Notes: generated by a model not told the origin, from the sequence alone. DNA of 64,000 bases from Chloroflexi bacterium AL-N1 (GCA_013122435.1 WYDT01000009.1:62001-126000); one strand, 5' to 3'. Positions 18,646 through 27,936 are shown, numbered from the stretch's first letter. A program made the numbers and translations.

Positions 18646-19446
18646 CTAAGTGGCCATGAACGATTTTTTCCAAAACCGCTCACCGTATGTTGCTCCATCA
18701 GGGCATAGACTGCGTGCATACTGTGTGACTGTTTGCCTCATTGTATCAGATCCACCAAATAGCTCATCCATTTGACTGACGTATGTGTTAATAGCGGCAA
18801 GTTTGGTTTCAATAACCGGGTCGATGGTGATCATTGTGGATGTCATACGCGTATTGAGGGTAGCAAGTCTTTGTTCAAGTGCGCCGGGCACCGCAACATA
18901 TGGAAAATCCTCATAGAATGTTACGTTTGAACCAGATTGATATGCTACTGTCGCATGGGTAAGTAGATGGTCGACGTGACTCCCCACTCCCAGAGGGGCA
19001 TACAGTGTTGCTGGTGGGGTATGATCCGAAAGGGTTGTGATCAACTCCGCAATATGTAAACCGAGCGGATCGTCAGTAGCTGGTTGATTGAACAATGTGT
19101 CCCGTGAGTGATAGGCATCTGGGTAACGATAAATAGCATCGACGAAATGTACCCAGTGATAATCTACATCAAGCTGTTCCATTGCGAGACGATCTTCGTG
19201 TAGTCGGGCTGAGACAACCTGATCTGGTGAGAGCTTCCATTGGCTGTGAAACTCTTCGGCCAGGGCGCTAAATGATATCTCTGGGGAGGGAGCGGCTGTA
19301 CACAGTGTAACAACTAACACACGCTCGTTTCTCTTGCGCTGCAGGGCAATTGTTCCGCCACACGAGAGCGCCACATCATCAATATGTGGTGAGAGATAAA
19401 TATGATCATAGTTGGTATGGATTTGTTGAAGATCCGACAGTTGCAT
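18646..19446 (-). CDS. PIG-L/LmbE family deacetylase
   Basis: The 266-residue protein has the metal-binding SPHIDDVALSCGG near the N-terminus and GSHVDHLLTH, the second histidine motif, in the middle. The usual AHPDD is PHIDD here. It belongs to the zinc-dependent N-deacetylase family acting on GlcNAc-type conjugates and differs from the PIG-L protein at 4165-4848. A GGGGA site 7 bases upstream supports ATG 19446. It is 17 bp from the HEAT gene and 14 bp before the FemAB gene. Substrate unknown. Confidence 0.82.
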   Translation of the reverse strand: MQLSDLQQIHTNYDHIYLSPHIDDVALSCGGTIALQRKRNERVLVVTLCTAAPSPEISFSALAEEFHSQWKLSPDQVVSARLHEDRLAMEQLDVDYHWVHFVDAIYRYPDAYHSRDTLFNQPATDDPLGLHIAELITTLSDHTPPATLYAPLGVGSHVDHLLTHATVAYQSGSNVTFYEDFPYVAVPGALEQRLATLNTRMTSTMITIDPVIETKLAAINTYVSQMDELFGGSDTMRQTVTQYARSLCPDGATYGERFWKKSFMAT

Positions 19447-19463
19447 GTATTATCCCCTAAATC

Positions 19464-20375
19464 CTATAAAATACCATCTTCCAAAGACACCTCTGCGAGT
19501 GCATCAGTGGCAGCCTGGCTTCGCGCAGCATCAGTTGTGTCACGTATACGTTGCAAATTCCTGAGCGCCATTTCCCCACCAATTTGTCCAAGTGCCCAGA
19601 TAGCGGATAAGGCCACCTCGGTATCCGAGTCATTCACAAGTGGGAGTACTTTGGCAAGTATGACCTGAGCTTCCTCAGACATTTCCCCCGCCGCACGTGC
19701 GGCTTCATAGCGTAACGCTGGTGATTGACTCTCGAGTTCACGCTCAATAGTTGGTAACCATTCCGCGCGCATTGATCGCCCCATGGCTACCAGCGAACTC
19801 TCCTGAAGGAATTGCTCTCCTGATTCGTACGCTCGCTTGATCTCGTTTTGCACCTCGGAGTCATCTGCAAGATAGCCAATACTCTCAATCGCCCGCCTTC
19901 GTATGTCTTGAGGTTGCTGTTCATCAAGGATGGTATCCATTAATGCCTTGCGGAGACCTGAATGGTCGGCATCTAGTTCATTAAGGGATACCAGGTACGT
20001 AAATCGGCTTAGCGATATCGCAGCAGCAGCACGGACATCTGTATCAGAGTCGTGAAGCAAGACAGAGATAGTTTGGTATAACGCACGTGGTTGAATATTT
20101 TCCCACATGCCCTCGAGTGCCTCGATACGTATTTTGGGTTCGGTATCTTGCAGCAACCATAACCAGATCTCTTGAAAGTTGAGTGATACATCTTCTTCTG
20201 CCATCTCTACCATCGCATGCACAATTTCATGGCGGCGTTCCGTCTGAATGGTTTGCCAGGTGGACCAGAACTTATCGCGCTCAGCTCGATGAAGGTTGGA
20301 TAGGTGTTTGAGTTGACGCGTTGATATATGGCCAGTTGATGAACCTAGTTCTTGCAAAACTGTTAGCATTGCCAT
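19464..20375 (-). CDS. HEAT-repeat protein
   Basis: This 303-residue soluble protein is built of HEAT/PBS-type helical pairs, most clearly in the middle and C-terminal half (PKIRIEALEGMWENI, DTDVRAAAAISLSRF, QDIRRRAIESIGYLADD, PALRYEAARAAGEM, TEVALSAIWALGQIGG). Such solenoids act as protein-binding scaffolds. AAGGA lies 9 bases upstream of ATG 20375. It follows the 621-aa gene after an 86-bp gap with a hairpin, and precedes a PIG-L gene by 17 bp. Confidence 0.82.
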   Translation of the reverse strand: MAMLTVLQELGSSTGHISTRQLKHLSNLHRAERDKFWSTWQTIQTERRHEIVHAMVEMAEEDVSLNFQEIWLWLLQDTEPKIRIEALEGMWENIQPRALYQTISVLLHDSDTDVRAAAAISLSRFTYLVSLNELDADHSGLRKALMDTILDEQQPQDIRRRAIESIGYLADDSEVQNEIKRAYESGEQFLQESSLVAMGRSMRAEWLPTIERELESQSPALRYEAARAAGEMSEEAQVILAKVLPLVNDSDTEVALSAIWALGQIGGEMALRNLQRIRDTTDAARSQAATDALAEVSLEDGIL

Positions 20376-20398
20376 AGTTTGCTATCCTTACAACGTAG

Positions 20399-20436
20399 AA
20401 GGGTGGTGCGCCTCATACATCAGGCATACCACCCTT
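20399..20436 (-). other. Intercistronic stem-loop
   Basis: A 9-bp perfect outer stem (AAGGGTGGT / ACCACCCTT), a small internal mismatch and a further 4-bp inner stem lie between the 621-aa gene and the HEAT gene. No U-tract follows on the minus strand, so partial termination or mRNA processing is more likely than full termination. Confidence 0.6.
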
Positions 20437-20460
20437 CAGAATATCTATTATTTGTAGCAA

Positions 20461-22326
20461 TTACGTGTCGTATTCGTCGTCGTACTCGTCGTATTCATTA
20501 TCTTTTTCTAATTCATCACTCAAGGTTGGCGGTGGTGTGTAGTACCAGGCACCTGGTGTTGTCTCATCAGCCTCAAAATATTCTCCACTACGTAGGAGTT
20601 CGGCTACATAGCTTGGTGACGCAGGTCTCAGGACATTAAGTGCAACCACGAGCTCGTCAAGCAGTGCATAGTAGCGTGGCTCTGACTTCGTCCCCATTGG
20701 TTCACCAACTGTGCCAAAGACATGTTCCATAACCGTTTCACCCTTGCGCCGTTCATTCATGGGCAGAACTTTGAGATTACGCAGGCGACCATAACGTTGT
20801 TGGGTAAGCAACATATCGTTGTCAACGGCACAGAAATACGTTACATCTGCAAATGCAAGTTTGTTTTTCTTCTCATCTTGAACTAAGAGGCGTTCAGTGG
20901 TTTCATCCTGTTCTTCATATGTAACGGTGAAGATATGCGGATCTTCTGTCCGTGCCAGAGTGATCAAGGCACCTGGGACTAAATGTTCTCGGAAGAACAC
21001 CTCAAAACCAGCGAGCCATCCACCACGGTTACCAGTGGGATAACGTAGTTCAACCAGTGTAGTGGTGTAATGTTGTGGCGACTCAAATCGTAGTACAGCT
21101 GTGCGTTGGTCTGGTAGGAGCGCTGATGGAAGTAGCGTAGCCATCGCACGTGTGAAAGGCAAGATACCGTATTCCCACTCAAAGAATGTCAGAATATGGA
21201 TCAAAACGCCACTTTGACGAATAGATTTGGCACTCTGTTCCTGTAAACTCTCATCAAAGCCTTCTTCAATATATCCGGTAATTTGCCCCATCTCACCTGC
21301 TTTGATACGTTTACTGGCGATTGATGGCATTCCTCTGGTTGACCAAAGATGCGCTTTATGAACACCGACGAACTCAAAATCTTTTTCACGACTTAGTCGA
21401 TAGTTCAATGAGAAGCGGAAAGCGTCATAGTCCGTTTGTCGCGGGTTATGATAGAAAATGTCGGAAATAATCTGGGTATCCAGTAATGGTTCACCCATCT
21501 CCACAAGGTAATCACGAATACGCCGCATGTCATTTTTGCCAAAATTTGTGGCTGATGCCTCAGGAAACACCTCATCTCCGAAGGATACTATTTGCCGCAA
21601 TGGGTCATTCTCAAATGCGGTTCGTAGTTGAGCAACCAGTGTATTCTCATACTGCCCAAAAAGATCCTCAACTGAGCGGTGGAGATCGATTTGAATACCA
21701 TTTGGCAAAGCCATAATGGTACCAGGAGAACTGACAGATGGAACTTCTTCAACCACTTCTGTAACAGTCTCAACCTCAGCGTGTACTATTCCTGGTACTA
21801 CTGTCTCTACGTGGCCAATATCGTCTATGTCCTCAACCACCCCTTCATAATCATCTTCACCTTCGGGGGGCAATCGAGGTAACAACCCGGCTTCACGCTG
21901 CCAGTAGTCTGATATGTAGACAGGTTCCACGGTTGTGAGCGCAGGTCGTGTAGTGGTAACAACCACACTAATATCATCTACAGGAAGCGGATTGTCTGGC
22001 TCGAACAAACGTTTTTTGAACATATGTGAAGGAAGGTTTGAGGAGGGTTGGTAACTTCCCTGTCGAGATGTAGTATAAATGATATCATCATCTCGTTCTT
22101 CACGCGTAAATACATTTGGGTTAGCTTGCAGGGCCGCTTCAATTTCCTTTGCCATGGTTGATGTATCTGTGGCATGTTGTGATCCGAGATACTCGGCTAA
22201 ATTTGTGAGGGTTTGTCGAATTGGAGCATCAGCGGCAAACAAGATAGCCTGTTTCGTCATAATTTGGAAGATCTGCTCTGCTAGAGTTTGTTGTTTATCA
22301 CTTCCTGCAAAAGTGGTATCACTCAT
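20461..22326 (-). CDS. 621-residue protein of unknown function with possible N-terminal winged helix
   Basis: I do not recognise this family. The first ~90 residues (helices around QIFQIMTKQAILFAADAP and LTNLAEYLG, then a strand pair NVFTREERDDDIIYTT) resemble a HARE/winged-helix module. A Pro/Glu/Val-rich linker follows (about 100-205), then a ~370-residue folded body (DLFGQYENTLVAQLRTAF, DFEFVGVHKAHLWSTRGMP, NRGGWLAGFEVFFREHLVPGA) and an acidic Asp/Glu/Tyr tail. There is no signal peptide or membrane helix. It overlaps the preceding small gene by 8 bp and follows the Ser/Thr kinase, so it may be a kinase substrate or partner (inference). Confidence 0.75.
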   Translation of the reverse strand: MSDTTFAGSDKQQTLAEQIFQIMTKQAILFAADAPIRQTLTNLAEYLGSQHATDTSTMAKEIEAALQANPNVFTREERDDDIIYTTSRQGSYQPSSNLPSHMFKKRLFEPDNPLPVDDISVVVTTTRPALTTVEPVYISDYWQREAGLLPRLPPEGEDDYEGVVEDIDDIGHVETVVPGIVHAEVETVTEVVEEVPSVSSPGTIMALPNGIQIDLHRSVEDLFGQYENTLVAQLRTAFENDPLRQIVSFGDEVFPEASATNFGKNDMRRIRDYLVEMGEPLLDTQIISDIFYHNPRQTDYDAFRFSLNYRLSREKDFEFVGVHKAHLWSTRGMPSIASKRIKAGEMGQITGYIEEGFDESLQEQSAKSIRQSGVLIHILTFFEWEYGILPFTRAMATLLPSALLPDQRTAVLRFESPQHYTTTLVELRYPTGNRGGWLAGFEVFFREHLVPGALITLARTEDPHIFTVTYEEQDETTERLLVQDEKKNKLAFADVTYFCAVDNDMLLTQQRYGRLRNLKVLPMNERRKGETVMEHVFGTVGEPMGTKSEPRYYALLDELVVALNVLRPASPSYVAELLRSGEYFEADETTPGAWYYTPPPTLSDELEKDNEYDEYDDEYDT

Positions 22327-22588
22327 TCGCTGTTCCCGCTTCTATATCTGTTGATGGCTGCTCTTCATCAAGAACAAGGTTGCGTAGGATAGTAAGGTAG
22401 TGTTGGGTGAGTTCAGAAATCTCTAAGGGTTTTCCGAATGCACGCAATTGCTGGACGAGTTGATCAAGTCCCGTTTCACCATAAATGACGTTTTTGGCGT
22501 CCATATGTGTATACTCTTCCAATGTAAAATATTGATAGACATAATGTACGGCAGGCCAAATCTGCCGCATGTGATAGTGCTTCGGCAT
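22319..22588 (-). CDS. Small hypothetical protein between kinase and 621-aa gene
   Basis: An ~89-residue soluble protein with aromatic N-terminus (WPAVHYVYQYFTLEEY) and an amphipathic helical C-terminal half (LDQLVQQLRAFGKP, LTQHYLTILRNLVL). No family recognised. Start ATG 22588 lies 8 bp after the kinase stop; a further ATG at 22570 is possible. Its end overlaps the start of the 621-aa gene by 8 bp, so the three genes are tightly coupled. Confidence 0.6.
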   Translation of the reverse strand: MPKHYHMRQIWPAVHYVYQYFTLEEYTHMDAKNVIYGETGLDQLVQQLRAFGKPLEISELTQHYLTILRNLVLDEEQPSTDIEAGTANE

Positions 22589-22595
22589 TATAGCA

Positions 22596-24707
22596 TCACA
22601 GTGAGGAAGCCGCAAATGATCTTATGGTTATGGTCAATATAATGGTGAGGAGCACTATCACAGTTGTCCCTAGCACCACCATAGAAACGCGTTCCCAGTT
22701 GAGAAAGCGCCAGTCGTGGGGCAATTGTTTCTCAAAACCATAAATATGCCAACTATAAAGGTGCGCTTCTCGGGTAGATTCTGTATCGATTGTATCGGTA
22801 GCACTAAAAGTCGAGTCACTGAGATCAAACAAGATTTCTGTTACGGGGACGAAAGAAATAGCGACTTCACTTAATCTGATAATTGTATGTTCGTCAGTTT
22901 GTGTTTTTGCATCCTCTAATAGTTGTGCTAATTCTGGTATGGATTGCCAATCTGTACGAATACCTGGGTATTGTTCTCGATAGATCTCGTTAAGGTGACA
23001 TGTTTTTTGTAACCACGTGTTGTTGATTTCGGGCAAATCATCGTGCGTTGTAAGCACTTCAGTATGCCGTGTCCATGTGGTCGTTTTGTGCTGGATTAAG
23101 CGTCCAACACCATCACAGTTTTGGCAGCGATTAGATCCGGTCCCCTCACAATCGGCGCATGCTGCAATCAGTGGTGAGGGAACCACCGCTGCTGCACTGG
23201 GAATTCCTGAGGTTGTTTTCATGGTTTGGGCTTCGTGTAAGGATGCCATGGGTTTTGTGTGTGCAGGGATGATGTTTCTGGTTGGGTCTGAATTTTGGGT
23301 AGGTGTGGGGCGTTTGATCCGACCTGATCCATTACACGTAGTACATTTTACCTTCCCCATTTCGTGACATGTTGTGCAGTTCAGGACCCGCGTTGTTCCT
23401 GGAATGGTTATCGTATCCCCTGTCTCGTTTTCAAATCCTTTGGGTGATGGTAGCTCGACACTCCAACGATCTAACTCTTTCTCTAAAGGAACGGAAGTGG
23501 CTCGATAATCAGGTTTTTCAACCAGCCGTGCGGGTTCTCGTGTCTCATACAGAATGTTCAGCGTATAAAAATAGATATTTGCATTTGTGATACGATGTAC
23601 ATGTATCTGCCGTCCGAGCAGTTTTTTACGAAAGAATCCTTGGGTACTCCATTGATTGAGGATGGTTGCAATCTCACGATGATCAAGCAAGCTTTCTGCG
23701 TGCTTTCTTGCTTGCTGCAAAGGTCTTTTCAGGAGATCTGGCCCAAGTACCGTTTCAACCGGATGGATTGCTGGTGGGTTTGACGCTAACGAGTTCGCTG
23801 CCCCTGTGTTTAAGGCAGCATTGTTCTGTTTTGATGGTCTCGGGTTATCTTTTGATGAGGTGACTACCTGTGTTGGAGTAGTATGCCTTTGGAGTGATCG
23901 ATCGAGATCTTGCAAAGACGACTCAACTGATGAGTATCGCTTGTTTGTTTCAAGTGCAAGCATGTTTTGGATGATGCGATCAATATCGGCTGGTAATCCT
24001 TCAACACCACACTCACGTAGCGATTTGGGTGCTGTAAATTGACCACCGTTCACATCGGCGATACCTGGATGGTGATCCCAGGGCAAACGACCACTTAACA
24101 TCTCAAAGAAAACGATCCCCAGACTGTAAATATCGGATAGACGTGTTACTGCTGTAGCGGATAGGGCATGTTCCGGAGACAGATATCCTGGTGTTCCCAT
24201 CACTTTATTGATGGCCGTTACACTGCTCCTGCCGGTTTCACGTGCAATGCCAAAATCGGTTAATAAAACACGTGAACTCCCCTGTTCTATGAGAATGTTG
24301 CCAGGTGAAATATCGCGGTGAATCACACCCTGTGTGTGTGCATAATCCAGTGCGGCCCCAACACCGCGTAAAATCCACAATGCTTGATCAAACGTCAACT
24401 GCTGCTTTTTTTTCAGGAGATCACGCAGCGATCCGCCAGCTATGTATTCCATAACGGTGTAATAAAAAGACGCCTGGTAGCCATGGTCATAAATTTGGAC
24501 AATATGTTTATGACGTAACTGGCTGATGAGATTCGCCTCACGTGTGAATCGTTCAATCCACTCGGTATCCTGAGATAAAAGTAACTTGATAGCAACGGCT
24601 CGATCTGCAAGAGAACAATGCTGGGCTAACCAGACCTCACTTGTGCCTCCTTTGCCAAGTCGTCGCTCAAGGTTGTAATTTCCTATTTTTTGGGGAATGT
24701 GGCTCAT
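22596..24707 (-). CDS. Transmembrane Ser/Thr protein kinase with DnaJ-type cysteine motifs
   Basis: Residues ~10-272 are a Hanks-type kinase: glycine loop GKGGTSEV, Lys41, catalytic loop HRDISPGN (D132, with the usual Lys replaced by Ser), DFG at 151-153 and GTPGYLSPE. A linker follows to ~320. A central region holds CxxC pairs at 444-461 (CTTC, CTTCNGSG) and 517-535 (CADCEGTG, CQNCDGVG), like the zinc knuckles of DnaJ. One C-terminal membrane helix (~676-698) ends the protein, so the kinase and cysteine region should face the cytoplasm. It heads a minus-strand run of eight genes and has its own promoter. Confidence 0.88.
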   Translation of the reverse strand: MSHIPQKIGNYNLERRLGKGGTSEVWLAQHCSLADRAVAIKLLLSQDTEWIERFTREANLISQLRHKHIVQIYDHGYQASFYYTVMEYIAGGSLRDLLKKKQQLTFDQALWILRGVGAALDYAHTQGVIHRDISPGNILIEQGSSRVLLTDFGIARETGRSSVTAINKVMGTPGYLSPEHALSATAVTRLSDIYSLGIVFFEMLSGRLPWDHHPGIADVNGGQFTAPKSLRECGVEGLPADIDRIIQNMLALETNKRYSSVESSLQDLDRSLQRHTTPTQVVTSSKDNPRPSKQNNAALNTGAANSLASNPPAIHPVETVLGPDLLKRPLQQARKHAESLLDHREIATILNQWSTQGFFRKKLLGRQIHVHRITNANIYFYTLNILYETREPARLVEKPDYRATSVPLEKELDRWSVELPSPKGFENETGDTITIPGTTRVLNCTTCHEMGKVKCTTCNGSGRIKRPTPTQNSDPTRNIIPAHTKPMASLHEAQTMKTTSGIPSAAAVVPSPLIAACADCEGTGSNRCQNCDGVGRLIQHKTTTWTRHTEVLTTHDDLPEINNTWLQKTCHLNEIYREQYPGIRTDWQSIPELAQLLEDAKTQTDEHTIIRLSEVAISFVPVTEILFDLSDSTFSATDTIDTESTREAHLYSWHIYGFEKQLPHDWRFLNWERVSMVVLGTTVIVLLTIILTITIRSFAASSL

Positions 24708-24754
24708 ATTTAGAACTATACAATGCGAATGTACAATACTATTTCTAGACCAAA

Positions 24755-24763
24755 ATTATACCA
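24755..24763 (-). promoter_or_regulatory. Extended -10 promoter of the kinase gene run
   Basis: On the minus strand TGG is followed by a perfect TATAAT; no good -35 is present. It predicts a leader of about 40 nt to the kinase ATG at 24707. Confidence 0.65.
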
Positions 24764-25133
24764 TGGAGCTTATCTGGAATATAGCTCATGTGTACGAAAA
24801 TGTATGGCAAAACTATCTCAAAATGTTTATATATAGTAATAGTTTTAAGAGCTCTGATAGAATCGGAAATGATAACAGACTTATATATTAACGAGTGTGG
24901 GGCCATAATCTAGCAGAATTTGTAAATACATTTTGCGATCACTCTATAGACGTGCTGTAGTAATATTGTTATTTAAGCTGCTTCAAAGATGTGAGAGTGT
25001 TTGGTGTGAACAGATCCAAGTTCGTACTCGGTTACCTTTTCATGTGGAAATTCGTTATATATTTAGGAGTGTATATACACACTGAGAGATAAAGGATTTC
25101 ATCGCATTCTCATTATTGTAGATTGATTCTGCA

Positions 25134-25142
25134 TGGTATAAT
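25134..25142 (+). promoter_or_regulatory. Extended -10 promoter for the nucleotidyltransferase
   Basis: TGG directly before a perfect TATAAT; the nearest -35-like element (TTGTAG) is at 15-bp spacing. Transcription would start near 25149, leaving a long leader of roughly 265 nt before ATG 25416. Confidence 0.6.
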
Positions 25143-25415
25143 CCTAACGTACTTTACCCAGATATTTTTATTTGGATCTAAGATATTGAACATTATTCTC
25201 CAAATGTCATTGTGGTTTTGTCAGCGGATGTTGTGCGGTGATAGTTTACATTATGGGTGTTCTTCTACTGTGTCACGTGTACGATCATTTTGCCGATGTT
25301 TGGGTAGGTTTATCGATATGAAATTGATGTTCAACCATATACAACTGAACTGTAGGACTGTTAAGTCTCTCATGTTTTCGTTTCACAATATTGCAAAGAC
25401 GGGACTTAGTTATCA

Positions 25416-26390
25416 ATGAAAGTTATTATCCCTACTGCGGGTTTAGGGACGCGTTTGCGCCCTCATACGTATAGCAAACCCAAACCACTTGTAAGTGTTG
25501 CTGGTAAATCTGTGCTTGGTCATGTGCTTGATACATTACAACAGATATCCATCGATGAGATTGTTTTTATCACTGGTTATCTTGGTAATCAGATCGAGGA
25601 ATATGTTCGTACAAACTACGATTTTTCGGCTCGCTTTGTTGAACAGACCGAGCTAAAAGGGCAGGCACATGCGGTCTATCTTGCACGTGATGTAGTGAGT
25701 GGTCCAACCCTTATTCTGTATGTTGATACTATCTTTACTGCTGACCTGACACATCTTAATACACTTGATGTTGATGGCGCTATCTATGTTCGTGAGGTTG
25801 AAGATCCGCGTCGCTTTGGTGTGACTTTTGTTGAAAACAATCGTATTATCAAGTTGGTTGAAAAGCCCGACACAGACATCTCGAATTTAGCGATGATAGG
25901 TCTCTACTATGTTCGTGATGCCCAACGTTTGATGCAGTCAATCGAGGTTCTGATGGAGCGCGATATTCAAACGAAAGGAGAGTATTACCTGACCGATGCG
26001 CTTCAATTGATGATTGATGATAATGCTCACTTTGTCGCTGAATCAGTAGATGTCTGGGAAGATTGTGGGACGAAAGAAACGGTACTGCAAACCAATCGAC
26101 ATTTGCTCGACAACGGCCATAGCCATGTTGGAAAGACCGAAGGCTCGATTGTGATTCCACCGGTATATATCGATGATAATGCCAAGGTTGTCAATTCGAT
26201 TGTCGGTCCATATGTGTCAATTGCTGCTGGAGCAGTGGTACAAGACTCCATCGTTCAGAACTCGATTATTAACCAGAACGCGCATATACATTCTGTTGCC
26301 TTGCACAATAGTTTGCTTGGCGATCATGCAACAGTACAAGGTGACTTTCGTGAACTAAATGCTGGTGATATGTCTGAGATTCGATTTTGA
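25416..26390 (+). CDS. Sugar-phosphate nucleotidyltransferase with left-handed beta-helix tail
   Basis: The 324-residue protein has the nucleotidyltransferase signature IIPTAGLGTRLRPHTYSKPKP at the N-terminus, the substrate loop KGQAHAVYLA, a metal Asp in LYVDT, VEKPD and GEYYLTDALQ. It would activate a sugar-1-phosphate with NTP, like glucose-1-phosphate thymidylyl- or uridylyltransferases. The C-terminal ~90 residues contain hexapeptide repeats of a left-handed beta-helix (IDDNAKVVNSIVGPYVSIAAGAVV). The usual GDN is VDT here. No sugar pathway gene is adjacent, so the nucleotide and sugar are open. Confidence 0.88.
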   Translation: MKVIIPTAGLGTRLRPHTYSKPKPLVSVAGKSVLGHVLDTLQQISIDEIVFITGYLGNQIEEYVRTNYDFSARFVEQTELKGQAHAVYLARDVVSGPTLILYVDTIFTADLTHLNTLDVDGAIYVREVEDPRRFGVTFVENNRIIKLVEKPDTDISNLAMIGLYYVRDAQRLMQSIEVLMERDIQTKGEYYLTDALQLMIDDNAHFVAESVDVWEDCGTKETVLQTNRHLLDNGHSHVGKTEGSIVIPPVYIDDNAKVVNSIVGPYVSIAAGAVVQDSIVQNSIINQNAHIHSVALHNSLLGDHATVQGDFRELNAGDMSEIRF

Positions 26391-26446
26391 TACGACCGAT
26401 TGTGTGTAAATATAGATTGAATCTCTATTCAAATTAGGTGATACCT

Positions 26447-27610
26447 GTGAAAATACAAACTCTCCATCGATCCGTCGACAATGTGGCAGACGGACAGGCC
26501 AAGGTGGGCCATGGAAGGTTCCTACATAGGGCTAGTGATCAAGCTACCCTTGATTATGTACGTCTAGCCTGCCGTGATAACTACAATAAGCCTTCAAACG
26601 AACAACAACTACTCAATCATATTGTTACCACTACTAAACTTGCTGGATATACCTTTGCCCGATCTCTGATTGTGGATTATTATGTCTCTCTCAAGGCTAA
26701 TCCATTTGTGATCTTTACTGGTCCACAGGGGCGCGGTAAGACCGAACTGGTTCAAAAGTTCGCAGAAGCCTTGGTTGGTTGTGGAAATGGTCAATATGCG
26801 ATGATTCCGTGTGGAACATCGTGGCATGATCATACAGGTGAGGATAATTACTATCGTTCGTTACAAGCTCGGTTTTGCTCATGGCGGTTTGTTGAGCTTT
26901 TACAAGAAGCCGCAGATCCTGGGAATGTCGGTAAAGTGTATTTAGTATGTTTTGATGCGCTTACTCCCGATGAATTAGAATATTATTTTTCGACACTCCT
27001 GTATGTCTCATCTACTGGAAAAAAAAGGCTTCACTTACCAGGGTTTCCTCCTGAACAGCAGCCAGTTGTTCCCTCTAATCTGTATATAACAGCAACTATC
27101 GATATTGATAGATGGGATGCTGAACTCAGTCCAAAAGTTTTACGCCACGCAGGTCTGATTGAATTTCGTGCTCCATTTCATGAGGTGCCACAGACGCAGA
27201 CGAAGATTGCGCCATCTCCTGTTGGGTACCAACGCATATGGCTACAATCAGCACTACGAGATGTTGAAACAGCACGCTATCGTTTGAGCCAATTGCTTGG
27301 TCCAGACTGTTTGAACCGATTGCGTTGTTCACCAGAACTTGCTCAGTTATTATGGCGTGGGGGTGTGGTTCTCACAACACAATTGTTAGAGGAATTGACC
27401 ACCTATATAGCTAATAGTTTCGATGAGGATGGTACTGGACTATTTGATGTTCAGGATCGTCTTGCCAACGCTCAGATTGCGTTTGATGCTCAAGTGATAC
27501 AACGAGTACTCTGGCGTTTACGTGGCTCAAGTGATGTGGAACTCCATCAAGATCTTATCAACTATCTTGATAGAATGACCATGATGGCCTGGCAACAAGC
27601 AGTGGCCTGA
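26447..27610 (+). CDS. AAA-family ATPase (McrB/MoxR-like)
   Basis: The protein (387 residues from GTG 26447, with AGGTGAT just upstream) has a Walker A GPQGRGKTE near residue 95 and a Walker B-like VYLVCFDALTPDEL near 170. The sequence around KANPFVIFTGPQGRGKTELVQKF resembles McrB-type AAA modules. A C-terminal helical region (about 260-387) follows. There is no nuclease or other effector gene directly next to it; the nearest gene is the nucleotidyltransferase 56 bp upstream. Function unknown. Confidence 0.7.
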   Translation: MKIQTLHRSVDNVADGQAKVGHGRFLHRASDQATLDYVRLACRDNYNKPSNEQQLLNHIVTTTKLAGYTFARSLIVDYYVSLKANPFVIFTGPQGRGKTELVQKFAEALVGCGNGQYAMIPCGTSWHDHTGEDNYYRSLQARFCSWRFVELLQEAADPGNVGKVYLVCFDALTPDELEYYFSTLLYVSSTGKKRLHLPGFPPEQQPVVPSNLYITATIDIDRWDAELSPKVLRHAGLIEFRAPFHEVPQTQTKIAPSPVGYQRIWLQSALRDVETARYRLSQLLGPDCLNRLRCSPELAQLLWRGGVVLTTQLLEELTTYIANSFDEDGTGLFDVQDRLANAQIAFDAQVIQRVLWRLRGSSDVELHQDLINYLDRMTMMAWQQAVA

Positions 27611-27927
27611 TGTAGATACTATACAAAAAATCTCTGCAATTTATGTATCTTTATGCAGGATAATATACGTGTTCTGTTCTTGATATGTATTGTGTTTGAA
27701 TGACTTAGTTATGCTACATGCTGTTAAAGGATAGGACACGTATTTTTACATTCTTAACAATTTTTGCAACTACCACAACTCATACCAAAGATGGGATGGT
27801 TGTGCAGGCAGTTCGCTTTCTATTTATGATAATGTAACTGTGTTATTTATACCTCAACTCTGGTAACTCAGTTTATGTGATACATATACCCCTTTAATCT
27901 GAGAAATGTAAAATATATTGTAAGATT

Positions 27928-27936
27928 TGCTATCAT
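27928..27936 (+). promoter_or_regulatory. Extended -10 promoter of importer cluster 1
   Basis: TGC followed by TATCAT, no -35 match. Transcription would start inside the adjacent palindrome and give a leader of about 400 nt. Confidence 0.45.

Larger units (their letters stand above)
24708..25415. other. AT-rich divergent intergenic region
   Basis: About 700 bp between the divergent kinase and nucleotidyltransferase genes. It contains one extended -10 promoter facing each way and a ~265-nt predicted leader on the plus side. A 98-codon open frame inside (25123-25419) has no ribosome site and unlikely composition. No RNA gene could be recognised. Confidence 0.6.

Noticed and set aside
25123..25419. 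98-codon plus-strand frame before the nucleotidyltransferase
   Set aside because: It starts inside the promoter region, is Cys/Phe/Ile-rich with no family features, has no ribosome site and overlaps the real gene start.
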